A DNA stretch of 64,000 bases from Nitrobacter hamburgensis X14. GTDB lineage: Bacteria; Pseudomonadota; Alphaproteobacteria; Rhizobiales; Xanthobacteraceae. The stretch spans positions 124,001 to 188,000 of the forward strand of contig NC_007964.1 in NCBI RefSeq assembly GCF_000013885.1, read 5' to 3'. The notes under the pieces were generated by a model. The model was not told the origin of the DNA, made no database searches, and was given only the letters and a program-made list of their open reading frames with translations. The position numbers and the translations under genes are program-made. Below, in pieces: positions 26,989 to 34,976 of the stretch; positions within the stretch are counted from its first letter, which is position 1, and each line of letters starts with the position of its first letter.

Positions 26989-26994
26989 CATATG

Positions 26995-27555
26995 CGCCAG
27001 AACGCGGAGCTTCAGCACACTCAGACGACAGATGCCAAACCGAAAGCGCCGAAAGCAATGTTCATCGCGAAAATTGTTGGGGTGATTCCTAAGGGCATGT
27101 CCCTAACTGTCGCTCCCTCAGAGACAAGAGAATTTGCGACGCAGTCTGAAGCAGTTGATTGGTTGTTGGGGGAGGCTTTGAGTAGTCTTCCCACCCCGGT
27201 TAATTCTGTGGAGGTTCTCTCACCTGATGGCAAATCGGTGTGGAGGGAATGGCACTGGAGCCACGATGCTCTCAAGACAAAGAATGAGAAATGGTGGAAC
27301 GAGAGAGATCCGGGTCGCGCGAAGAGAGAAAAAGAATTGTCTGAAAGACGTCGGAAAATTGCTTCAGGTGAAATCTCTGGTAACGAACTTTCGGATGCCG
27401 AACGATTCCAGCGAGACAATCCAGCTTGGACAGGTCCGTATTTCGCATATATCCCCACTAGAACAGTAGATCGCGGATGGATTTGGTTTTCCCAGTACTG
27501 GGAACGCCCGCATATCGGTCTGAAGTATGCGAGCAAAAATTGGTTTCTCGATTAG
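26995..27555 (+). pseudogene. Unknown cargo gene, 3' part, downstream of the IS1111-type element
   Basis: These are 186 codons continuing the reading frame of 25082-25612. Visible features are a charged segment near its middle (KEKELSERRRKIASGEIS) and an aromatic C-terminus (WTGPYFAYIPTRTVDRGW, then SQYWERPHIGLKY). An ATG inside the IS right end (26929) would add 22 IS-encoded residues, so a hybrid truncated protein could be made. The family is not recognised. Confidence 0.6.
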
Positions 27556-27581
27556 TCGTTTTTTTGAAAACAGGACATCTG

Positions 27582-28184
27582 ATGAAACGCCGGGGCCTTC
27601 TCTTAGTGTTGTTCGGATGGTTGCCATGGCTCCGAGGTCGAGCGGTAGCGTTAGAAAGGGGCACTTCTATTCCAGCGGACGCTCAGAATGATCTGGCCCT
27701 TATTTTGTTGAATGAATTTTCGGAATGGTACAGGGCGCTTGCGCCTAAGGGCACTCTTCCCCGAGCTTTCACTGGTGTGTCGAGCAACGGCAGGCAAGCG
27801 GTAATTATTCTAGCCGACCTGCCTTTAGACCATGTTCAGCGTAGAGAATTCTTGATCTGGCTGTGCCGAAATGAAAAATTTATTGCGTATGCGTACGGAA
27901 CGAGAGTGGGTATTGCCAACGATTCCGATTCCTTCACCGAAGGCTTGGATATCTACGCATCATCTGATCGGTATGATGCCAGCAGAACGTTGGGCGTCGA
28001 AAGGCAAGACGGAAGCTTCATTCAGCTCACCGAACATAGTCATTCCTTATTGCCATCGAATCCAGCCAACGGGATTTTCTTTGGTTTACAGCGTTCGAAC
28101 AAGACCATTGCGCCCGATAGTGAAGTCGCTTTCCTCGGCATCTGGCAGAACCTGAAGTCTAAAGTGATGTGGCGGCAACGGTAG
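27582..28184 (+). CDS. Secreted or membrane-anchored protein of unknown function
   Basis: A 200-residue protein beginning MKRRGLLLVLFGWLPWLRG, a basic start and hydrophobic core typical of a signal peptide, with possible cleavage after RAVA. The mature part has no motif I recognise (RREFLIWLCRNEKFIAYAYG and ASRTLGVERQDGSF are landmarks). It starts 26 bases after the interrupted 363-codon gene on the same strand, so the two were probably one transcription unit. Both lie between the 89-bp direct repeats and look AT-richer than the chromosome. Confidence 0.65.
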   Translation: MKRRGLLLVLFGWLPWLRGRAVALERGTSIPADAQNDLALILLNEFSEWYRALAPKGTLPRAFTGVSSNGRQAVIILADLPLDHVQRREFLIWLCRNEKFIAYAYGTRVGIANDSDSFTEGLDIYASSDRYDASRTLGVERQDGSFIQLTEHSHSLLPSNPANGIFFGLQRSNKTIAPDSEVAFLGIWQNLKSKVMWRQR

Positions 28185-28255
28185 ATTACGCAGTCGCTGT
28201 CATTGAGGTGACAATTCGTCCGCCAAACGCCGAACCAAGATTTGGAATAGGCCGA

Positions 28256-28344
28256 GGTTGACGTCGGGAACGCGCGCATACGCTTGCGCCCCGTCCCGTC
28301 CCCGCAGGGGCGGGACCGCGACCGATAGGTCAGCGGAGGGGACA
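28256..28344 (+). repeat. 89-bp direct repeat, right copy
   Basis: The partner of 24839-24927 (79 of 89 identical, same orientation). The hairpin in this copy is stronger, with CCCC GCA GGGG inside GTCCCG / CGGGAC arms. It marks the right edge of the accessory block. Confidence 0.8.
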
Positions 28345-28662
28345 CGCGCGCGTTCCGGACGTCACCGCCGCGCGGGGCCCACAAACTATTCGGGAGGATG
28401 GTGGACGCCGCGAGGCGTCCAAGGCTGGGACCCGTGGCCCAGCCTGTGCCGTCCGGAGAATCGTTTGGGGGAGAAGCGGCGGGAAACCCCGGCCGACGTC
28501 ATCGCCCGCAGCCATCCCCCGGAATAACGATCGCGGTGCCCACGCAACGATTTTCGGGCTTTCGCGCGAAGTGTCCCAAAATTGTACAGGTTTAAACGCG
28601 ATTCTAGAGGGGGGTTTTGGTCTGGGGTGGATGATTGCCCACGGCTGAAAAGCCCTCGCCGA
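28345..28662. other. Gene-free stretch with several short hairpins
   Basis: About 318 bp without a convincing gene. It contains short inverted repeats such as GGACGCC GCGA GGCGTCC (28401 onward) and GGCTGGG facing CCCAGCC (28423 onward). It lies at the tail of the mobilization operon and could include its terminator. Confidence 0.4.
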
Positions 28663-29112
28663 TCATCGCGGCAAAAGGCTGCGTTGGCCCGATCCGCGTT
28701 CGGAGGGCCACCCATCCAATGGTCCCAGCGTGTCCGGAACAGGCGCAGCCGTTTCGGGGGCAACGGCTGCCATGATCCGTTTCCCGGATGCCCGCCACTC
28801 ACGTAGGCATCGCTTGGGACGGTTGCGGACGGCGATCTCAAGACGGTGCCAGTCTTCCGGATCGATCATCGTCATGAAGAAAATTTGCAACGCTTCGTCG
28901 TCGCGGACGTCGGCTCGATGGCCAAGGACATCGCACCATGGGCGACCGTCAACGCGGATGCGCTTGTGATGCTCGTGACGGCGGGCAGATGTCTCATCGG
29001 TTCGAATCCACGCGTCGATATCCGGCGCGTAGAAAGCCCATTCATGCCGTTGCGATCTTCCGGAAGCGCGGTCGATGACGTAACGGCGCAGGATGTGCGG
29101 GGCGACGGTCAT
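28663..29112 (-). CDS. Hypothetical protein, last gene of mobilization operon
   Basis: A 149-residue protein (HILRRYVIDRASGRSQ..., WAFYAPDIDAWIRTDETSA) with no recognised domain. Its ATG overlaps the stop of the preceding small gene (ATGA), so it is probably translated by coupling as the fourth gene of mobC-relaxase-small gene-this gene. The C-terminal third is Pro/Ala/Gly-rich. Function is unknown; position suggests an accessory role in mobilization or simple hitch-hiking. Confidence 0.55.
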   Translation of the reverse strand: MTVAPHILRRYVIDRASGRSQRHEWAFYAPDIDAWIRTDETSARRHEHHKRIRVDGRPWCDVLGHRADVRDDEALQIFFMTMIDPEDWHRLEIAVRNRPKRCLREWRASGKRIMAAVAPETAAPVPDTLGPLDGWPSERGSGQRSLLPR

Positions 29113-29447
29113 AAGTCGTACTCATCATCTTCCTCGGGAAATGGAAATGCGAAAGAATTGAGATCGTCGAGCGCCTCCTCGACATCAAAAGTATCGCTTT
29201 GCCCAAAAGCCCATTTCTCCGCTTGCGCCCGGCATCGATTGAGATACTCGACAACGTAAAACATTTGCGTGCCGCGACGATCAAAATATCGCATCGCTCT
29301 CCAGTAGCCCATGTCTTTGGCGGCATCGTGTTGACGATCCATCAAAGCCATCATTTCTTCCGCTTGAAAGCGAAGGCGCCCGACGTTGATCAAGTCGTTT
29401 GCGATCATCTCAAATGACGCCTGAGAATCCTTTTCTTTCGAAATCAT
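29109..29447 (-). CDS. Small hypothetical protein, third gene of mobilization operon
   Basis: A 112-residue protein starting MISKEKDSQASFEMIAND, predicted largely helical, with an acidic C-terminus (FPEEDDEYDL). The ATG shares one base with the relaxase stop (TGATG), a translational-coupling arrangement, so I prefer this start over an upstream one that overlaps the relaxase by 28 codons. No domain is recognised. Confidence 0.65.
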   Translation of the reverse strand: MISKEKDSQASFEMIANDLINVGRLRFQAEEMMALMDRQHDAAKDMGYWRAMRYFDRRGTQMFYVVEYLNRCRAQAEKWAFGQSDTFDVEEALDDLNSFAFPFPEEDDEYDL

Positions 29448-31741
29448 CACATCTCCAATCTGTTTTCGTCGGCGCGCTTTTCGGCGTCCGGCTTCGGCGG
29501 CGTGAATTTGCGGCCGGTCTGTTTCTCCCACGCTTCAAGCTCGGCGGTGCCGATCTGGCGGAATCGATTCAGTTGAGGGATGACGTCTGCAACGGTCCTT
29601 CCGGAAAGCTCTTTTCTCTGGTCATCGTCGAGATAGATCGCAAGAAATGCTTGCAGATTGCCGCGCAATCGAATGATTGCATTTCGGTCGCCCATCGCTC
29701 CCGCGAGCAGGTCTTGCGCGTCCACCATTTCTGTCCTGACGGCGGAAATTGTTTTGACGCTTTTCGCACCGGCATCTTGCTCGCGACGCCAAGCGGTCTG
29801 GATCATCTGCGACGGTCGGCAATTCTCAACCGTGATTCCTTGCCGCTGCGCGGCGATCCAAAGCCGATCTTGCTCCGCTTGGGTCCAGTGACCATCCAGC
29901 GTAATGTTGCCCTTCCAGGCGTCACGGGCTTTCAATAAAACGGCGTTGACGGCTTCGTCCGTGACGCCGCCATGAATTTCCAGTTCGGCACCGGTATCGC
30001 GGATGCGCGCATGTCCGGCGTCGACCCAGCAGCCGTCGCTGGCCGGGACGGCCACATAACCACGGGCCGCCCACCACATCGTTAGCGATTTAATCTTATC
30101 CTCGCTGAGTTTTACGACGTGAAGGGCCTCGGCGTTTGCGCCAACTGAAGCGGTTTTCGCCAAGTGCTGCACTTCGGTCCCAAGATGTCTTGCAAGCGCC
30201 TGTGCGAGGACGGAAGCGCGGCCGGTGTTGCCCCATGTCCGGATAGGCTTTCGGGTTCTGACGTCGAATTCAAGCCAACCACCGTCCCTCGTCATCACTC
30301 GTGCTGTCGCGCGGCCAGGGCTGGGGACCTTCACCATATGAAGGTCGTTGCTGAATTGAGTGACGTCAAAACCACGCGGCGCAATGTCCGCGAGCAAACG
30401 GGTTTTGAGATCGAGCGATCTAGCAGGTTTCAAGAGCTTCATACGAACCTCCTTCAACGTTTCAAGATCACTTTGATCCGGAATTCTGCCGGCGGCCATT
30501 TTCATCGCAATTGGCCCGACGTCTGCGAAGTCGATAGACCGGAAAGATGCGACGGCGGCTCGTTCTGCAACGCGGCGATGCAAGGAGCGGTCGGGACGTC
30601 CGCTTGCAATGGCTTCCGCCGCTGCCTTCAATGCGCGGAAGTCGGCCCGGCGGAGTCGGGCGACGTCGAGATTTTCGCGCACATGGTTTCGATGCGCGCG
30701 AGGGCTTGATTTTGATGGGCCAAAATCTCGATTACGGCTGTCAAAACCCCCTTCAACTCGTCGATCGGACTCGACCCCTGGTTCTCGGGATCGTCGAGCA
30801 GCTGCAATAAGGGCTGAAGATTCTCCGAGAATTCTCTGGCGTCCAGGGCTGCGAAGTAAATCGCTTCGCCGGGGTTCTTCGGCTTTCCTCGCGGCTTCTG
30901 CTGGTCTGACATTTTCATTTTTCTCCATTCGAGCGGCGACCTCGCCGCGTTTCATCCTGACGATCCGATCAAGAGCGCCGATCTCGACGTCGCCGGCGGC
31001 GACGACGAACACGCCCGCTTTCTTTCCGGGGCGGACCTCGAGTCTTTGTTCGGCAAGGGCCGATCGGAAAGCGACGGCGTTGTCCGCAGCCGTCCAGGCG
31101 GCGCGGACCGCTGCCTGTGTTTCCGGGAGATCGACGCCTGCACGCGCAGCCATCGCGCGCGTCGTCGACGACATTGCCGCACGCGGCAATTCCGCCGGAA
31201 CCTGCAAGGCGTCGGCGACGTCATCTCGACCCATCGCCCGCAATTCCGCGGCGACCGCAGCGGTCCTGCGGGAATGCGTCAGGTCCTCGCCGATGTCGAC
31301 CTCGATCGACCGTGCGACGGCTTCCAGCTTCCGGAACGAGCCGCTGTCATCGAGGGCCTTTCCGTCCGGCCCGATGTGACCGAGCATGACGTGGAAATGC
31401 TGGTCGACCGCCTTTGCCGACCGTGCCTTTCCATCATGCTCGAACAGCACATAAGGATGATCCTCGGCGCCGAAGGCCACGAGGATGCGGCGGACGGCAT
31501 CGTCGATCTGTTCCGGAGACATGCGCTTCACCGGAGAGATCGCGATGTGGTGCATCGCGACGTCGGCAAAGGATCCGTCGCGCATCATCTCCATGTAGAC
31601 CGCGACGTCGTCGGCGTTCGACAACGCCACGTTGCCGATCTTCACGACGCGCGACGTCTGGCCGATCTCCTTCCGGAGATGGGCGAGCAGGTTCTTGGTG
31701 TCGCGCTTCGTTCGACCATGGCGGACCGTCGTGATAATCAT
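29447..31741 (-). CDS. Relaxase with C-terminal LPD7-like domain
   Basis: A 764-residue mobilization protein expected to nick oriT and stay attached to the 5' end. The N-terminal relaxase domain (about 1-190) shows MHHIAISP (H64, H65) and the metal-binding AVDQHFHVMLGHIGPDG (H115, H117); the nicking tyrosine could be Y49 or Y97. A low-complexity Arg/Ser-rich linker spans about 270-375. Residues about 530-640 (WWAARGYVAVPASDGCWVD, GNITLDGHWTQAEQ) resemble the LPD7 domain seen in MobP/MobQ-type relaxases. It overlaps the mobC-like gene by 4 bases. A separate reading frame is nested in the linker. Confidence 0.85.
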   Translation of the reverse strand: MIITTVRHGRTKRDTKNLLAHLRKEIGQTSRVVKIGNVALSNADDVAVYMEMMRDGSFADVAMHHIAISPVKRMSPEQIDDAVRRILVAFGAEDHPYVLFEHDGKARSAKAVDQHFHVMLGHIGPDGKALDDSGSFRKLEAVARSIEVDIGEDLTHSRRTAAVAAELRAMGRDDVADALQVPAELPRAAMSSTTRAMAARAGVDLPETQAAVRAAWTAADNAVAFRSALAEQRLEVRPGKKAGVFVVAAGDVEIGALDRIVRMKRGEVAARMEKNENVRPAEAARKAEEPRRSDLLRSPGRQRILGESSALIAAARRSREPGVESDRRVEGGFDSRNRDFGPSKSSPRAHRNHVRENLDVARLRRADFRALKAAAEAIASGRPDRSLHRRVAERAAVASFRSIDFADVGPIAMKMAAGRIPDQSDLETLKEVRMKLLKPARSLDLKTRLLADIAPRGFDVTQFSNDLHMVKVPSPGRATARVMTRDGGWLEFDVRTRKPIRTWGNTGRASVLAQALARHLGTEVQHLAKTASVGANAEALHVVKLSEDKIKSLTMWWAARGYVAVPASDGCWVDAGHARIRDTGAELEIHGGVTDEAVNAVLLKARDAWKGNITLDGHWTQAEQDRLWIAAQRQGITVENCRPSQMIQTAWRREQDAGAKSVKTISAVRTEMVDAQDLLAGAMGDRNAIIRLRGNLQAFLAIYLDDDQRKELSGRTVADVIPQLNRFRQIGTAELEAWEKQTGRKFTPPKPDAEKRADENRLEM
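30628..30918 (-). CDS. Nested small gene inside the relaxase gene
   Basis: A 96-residue frame lying entirely within the relaxase gene on the same strand in another frame. Its ATG is preceded by GGAG with 4-base spacing (ATGGAGAAAAATG), and a second ATG follows two codons later. The product (MKMSDQQKPRGKPKNPGEA, then AREFSENLQPLLQLLDDPEN and GVLTAVIEILAHQNQALAR) looks like a normal soluble helical protein. The relaxase residues encoded by the same DNA (about 275-371) are a low-complexity Arg/Ser-rich linker, as expected if the nested frame is the constrained one. RSF1010 mobB is nested in mobA in the same way, but I see no sequence similarity to MobB. Confidence 0.55.
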   Translation of the reverse strand: MKMSDQQKPRGKPKNPGEAIYFAALDAREFSENLQPLLQLLDDPENQGSSPIDELKGVLTAVIEILAHQNQALARIETMCAKISTSPDSAGPTSAH

Positions 31742-32100
31742 GCTGCGGTCTCCCGCAAAGCCATCACAGCACGGGTCAACGCCTCCACCTCGATCCGGAG
31801 CGCATCGAGCGCCGCAGGATCGACGCGGCCGCCGATGTGGGCATGCCTGGCCATCTGGTTGACGTTTGATCCGATGCGGCCGGCTTCGCCCAGGAGCGGC
31901 GCGACGGCAGCCGTCAAGACGTCACGCTGTTTCCGGAACGGCACGGCCTCACGGCCTGCCGCTCGGAGCGTGACGACGCGGGCGAACGATGACGGCCCGA
32001 GACCTTGGGCGGCGGCAGCCGCCACGACGGCAGCACGCTCGTCCGGCGTCAGCCGGAGCGTCGTCGTCGTGGTTTTCTGCCGCTTCTCCGTTCCGGACAC
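31738..32100 (-). CDS. MobC-like relaxosome accessory protein
   Basis: A 120-residue basic protein. A ribbon-helix-helix-like N-terminus (TTTLRLTPDERAAVVAAAAA) is followed by the MobC family signature GRIGSNVNQMARHAHIGG. Proteins of this type bind oriT and help the relaxase melt or find its site. It is the first gene of the mobilization operon, overlapping the relaxase start by 4 bases, with the candidate oriT just upstream. Confidence 0.85.
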   Translation of the reverse strand: MSGTEKRQKTTTTTLRLTPDERAAVVAAAAAQGLGPSSFARVVTLRAAGREAVPFRKQRDVLTAAVAPLLGEAGRIGSNVNQMARHAHIGGRVDPAALDALRIEVEALTRAVMALRETAA

Positions 32101-32137
32101 CGATCAATCCGTTATGCGCTTCCCTTGGGGGTTCGAC

Positions 32138-32193
32138 AGGGGGCTTGCCCCCTTCGCCAGCGTGGGGTTGCGGTAGCACCCCACATTGCTGGC
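32138..32193. other. Candidate origin of transfer (oriT)
   Basis: Two adjacent inverted repeats lie 38 bp upstream of the mobC-like start. The first is AGGGGGC TT GCCCCCT (32138-32153). The second has nested arms GCCAGC-GTGGGGT and ACCCCAC-GCTGGC (32156-32193) with a 9-base loop TGCGGTAGC and a 3-base bulge. It is followed by a tandem CTTACCCAAG CTTACCCAAG (32193-32212). The position beside mobC and relaxase genes and the structure fit an oriT. The nic site is not identified. Confidence 0.5.
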
Positions 32194-32338
32194 TTACCCA
32201 AGCTTACCCAAGAAGGCTGCGGCGGCCGGCGGCTTCAAACAAGCCGACGGGTGTCATGATCGATCTGGCGAATTCGTCGGGGAATGACACGACAATCCGT
32301 CGCGAAGGCCACGAGAATCCCCGACATAGTGTCAACTA

Positions 32339-32575
32339 TTAGCCATTTCGGCTGCCATCGATCCTTCCGGAAACTTTCTCGGCGGCTTTCAGGGCGGCGA
32401 CCTTCGCCCATCGCTCTGATGGAAACGAACCAAGCGGATGGACGCCGATGCCGTCCACGATCTCAACCGCGAACCCGCCTCGGAGCGGCTGAATTACGAG
32501 ATCGATTCCGCAATGATCTGCAATGAACCCGAAGATGTCGGGCTTATATTCAAAGCGAAGGTCATCAATTCGCAT
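32339..32575 (-). CDS. Small hypothetical protein
   Basis: A 78-residue frame starting MRIDDLRFEYKPDIFGFIAD, with AGGAAATTGCAG giving a good ribosome binding site before the ATG. A longer open frame begins 17 codons upstream. No family is recognised. It lies between the replication gene and the mobilization operon on the same strand. Confidence 0.5.
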   Translation of the reverse strand: MRIDDLRFEYKPDIFGFIADHCGIDLVIQPLRGGFAVEIVDGIGVHPLGSFPSERWAKVAALKAAEKVSGRIDGSRNG

Positions 32576-32792
32576 CTGCAATTTCCTATTTTTCACTTGC
32601 GATGACGGCAACAAAAACGAAGTCATGGCGCAATGTCCAGGTCTTCCCGGAATGATGAAAACGCCTGCAAAGTAGGACGAAGGGACTCGTTTGACGTCGG
32701 CAAGGATTCAATCCTTTGACGCCAAGGACTCGATAAAGTCGCAAGCGTTGATCCGCGGCGACGTGTCGCGGTCAGCTGCGCGGTTGTTGACG

Positions 32793-34691
32793 TCATCCAG
32801 TTCGTCGCAGGAAGCGAGGCGGCACCCAATTCGTAATGGCCATAGAAACGTCTGGAACGTGCCTCTCGTCGCTCTGACCGTGCCGGGCGGATGTTGATGC
32901 CACCTTCCGCATTCCCCCCGTTCGTTGCCCCGCCTGAGACCGTTGCGCGGACTTGCGCGCTTTCGCGCCCGTTCCGCCGCCTGAGGCAGCGGTGGTCCTC
33001 TTGCGTGGAGGGGCTGTGCCACCTCCGGAGGTGGTAGGTTGTTTTTCTGGTTCTGTCCGAGCGGGGTGCAAGCACCCCGTACCCCTCGGTACGGGTAAAC
33101 CCCCCTTCGGGGGGGTTATACCACCATATACAGCACGAATCGCGGCCCTCCTTATTCCTGAGGCGTTTTCGCTCGTCGGCAAGGATGCATGGTGAGCCTC
33201 ATCGATCGCCTTACCGATCGTTGCTTTCGAGACTCCGAGTTCGGCGGCGATCTCGGCATATGTAAGCCCGCTCCGGACGTGCATCCACGTCGCGCGCTTG
33301 CCGAGTTCGATGCGCGTAGTGCGCTTGTCATCATGCGACGTCGCGCCGTTCGTTTTGCGGCGATCCCGCGCATCTAGTGTTTTCCGCTCGCGCCTCACAT
33401 CCGGGCTCAACAAAACGCGCAAGCCGGCCGCGCGCATCTCGGCTTCCTCGATCGCCAGCCACTTGATGATTGTTTCGGCTTTCATCCGATAACGCGGGTC
33501 GACTTCCTTGCCGTCGAACTCAATCGTCTTGCCAGCCGCCGCATCCTGCGCACGCTTGATGATCGATCCCATCCGGGACCGGGCTTCGCGTCCGCGCCAG
33601 CTTGAAACCTGTTCGGCGATCGCCTCGATCTGCCTTTGCAAGGCAGGCGCCGGCGTGATCCACGACAACGCCATGGCGGCGCAGAACAACCAGTTGTCGC
33701 GCTGTCCGGCTGGAAGACGTCCGCTCGTAGAGCGGTATCGGTGCTGCCGCAGGCGATGAAGATCTTCGAGCACGGCTTCGGCGTAGCTTGCAGAGTCGCG
33801 TCGGGCGGCCGGCTTTCGGCCTTTCCGGGACTTTGGTTTCGATTCTGCCCGACGTTTCGCCCGCTCGGCGCGGAGGGACACGATTTCGGCTCTCGTCATT
33901 GGCAAGATTTCGTCGGCAAGCTCATCAAAATCGTATCGATATGGTTTTGCCAGTTCATCACCCTGAATCCAGATCAGATGAACCAGGCCGCGCGCTGGGT
34001 CCTTTCTGGTCGCGTTCGGATTCCAGCTTCCGGAAAGCCGCAGCACTCGCGCCGCGTCTTTCGCGGCGGGATCGGCGCCAAACAGCTTTAACGTTTCCAC
34101 GATCCGATCCTGCATGAGATTCCAGCGTGGAAGGGCCTTCGGCGTCACGAGGTTATGAGGCCAGACAAGATGCAAGCCACTCCCGGAATCCATCACGAAG
34201 CAAGGCGGCGGCATCCTGGCATCGTCGAGGGCGAATAGGACTGCGGTTAGAACCGCGCGCGGGTCTCGTCCTTTCCACCGTGTTTCCTTGTAATCAATAT
34301 CGACATAGGCACAGCCGATTGCCGCAAGATTCCAAATCTTACGGCAATTGGGCCGCTTGAACGCCTGCATCGAGAAATACAAATCGTCCGCCGTTCGATG
34401 CTTGCCGTTCTCGATGAATTTTTCTGCCGCACACTCGGCATTCCCGCCAACAGGATCGGACCATGTCTTCCATGCGCGCTCGCGCCCCTTTTCGTCAGTC
34501 CATCGCCCCTTTTGCCCCCACACCACGAACCCACGGCGGAGGCGAGTACCTTGGGCATTCGGCGGATGAACCGCGCGGATGTGTTCGGCGGGACCGAACG
34601 CACGGCGTTCCGTGTTGTCGACGAAACGGAATCGCGGGAGAGACGTTTTTGCGGGCTTGTCGTTGACACATGCGAGGGCTGGCGCCACCAT
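32793..34691 (-). CDS. Primase-type (AEP fold) plasmid-like replication protein
   Basis: A 632-residue protein with the archaeo-eukaryotic primase motifs in order: DxD in CAYVDIDYKE (about residues 131-133), s-x-H in MDSGSGLHLVWPH (H174) and ARVLRLSGSWNPN (about 218). A later region has an HTH (GLTYAEIAAELGVSKATIGK, about 500-520), and the tail is basic and low-complexity. RepB-like primases start replication of mobilizable plasmids, so the IME may replicate as a circle. I chose the ATG at 34691, which has GGAG 9 bases upstream; an in-frame extension of 69 codons lacks similarity. Three strong hairpins lie in the DNA encoding the C-terminal tail. Confidence 0.75.
   Translation of the reverse strand: MVAPALACVNDKPAKTSLPRFRFVDNTERRAFGPAEHIRAVHPPNAQGTRLRRGFVVWGQKGRWTDEKGRERAWKTWSDPVGGNAECAAEKFIENGKHRTADDLYFSMQAFKRPNCRKIWNLAAIGCAYVDIDYKETRWKGRDPRAVLTAVLFALDDARMPPPCFVMDSGSGLHLVWPHNLVTPKALPRWNLMQDRIVETLKLFGADPAAKDAARVLRLSGSWNPNATRKDPARGLVHLIWIQGDELAKPYRYDFDELADEILPMTRAEIVSLRAERAKRRAESKPKSRKGRKPAARRDSASYAEAVLEDLHRLRQHRYRSTSGRLPAGQRDNWLFCAAMALSWITPAPALQRQIEAIAEQVSSWRGREARSRMGSIIKRAQDAAAGKTIEFDGKEVDPRYRMKAETIIKWLAIEEAEMRAAGLRVLLSPDVRRERKTLDARDRRKTNGATSHDDKRTTRIELGKRATWMHVRSGLTYAEIAAELGVSKATIGKAIDEAHHASLPTSENASGIRRAAIRAVYGGITPPKGGLPVPRGTGCLHPARTEPEKQPTTSGGGTAPPRKRTTAASGGGTGAKARKSAQRSQAGQRTGGMRKVASTSARHGQSDERHVPDVSMAITNWVPPRFLRRTG
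33062..33117. repeat. Three consecutive perfect hairpins within the replication gene
   Basis: CGGGGTGC AA GCACCCCG (33062-33079), CCGTACC CCTC GGTACGG (33077-33094) and AACCCCCC TTCG GGGGGGTT (33098-33117) follow each other with almost no spacing. They lie in the stretch encoding GGITPPKGGLPVPRG of the replication protein. Such a dense hairpin array is unlikely to be selected for coding alone and may act as a terminator, attenuator or replication signal. Confidence 0.7.
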
Positions 34692-34976
34692 CTGAATTGC
34701 TCCGTAGATGACCCCGGCGAGCGGCTGATGACCGCGAAGACCCGGGGTTATCTTTTTATGGTCAGAGCAATCGGCGCGCGGCGCAACGCGCGACGAGACG
34801 TCCGTAGTCTCAACGCGGAAAAACGGCGACAAAATAAGGAAAGAAAAATTCCGGGAAGATCGGCTGCGTGATAAAAATCCGCCGAAAGAGAATGGCAACC
34901 ATCAAGTAATGATCGTCGTGTTCCGGAATGATCGCGAAAACCAATATTTTCAGACTCTGTTGCTATTCCGCGAAGC
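34692..34976. other. Upstream region of the replication gene
   Basis: A 285-bp, relatively AT-rich non-coding stretch between the HEPN-like gene stop and the replication gene start. It should hold the rep promoter and possibly its origin. Two similar motifs, ATTCCGGGAAGATCG (34850) and GTTCCGGAATGATCG (34920), are visible, but no clear iteron array. Confidence 0.35.

Larger units (their letters stand above)
25611..26994 (+). mobile_element. IS110 family, IS1111-type insertion sequence, copy 2
   Basis: This is the second, oppositely oriented copy of the 1384-bp block at 3646-5029, with identical transposase and the same subterminal repeats TGTGGAACGGCCC / GGGCCGTTCCACA. It lies inside the IME and interrupts a cargo gene. 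The flanking bases are TG on both sides, as in copy 1. The target context differs from that of copy 1 outside the dinucleotide. Confidence 0.93.
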
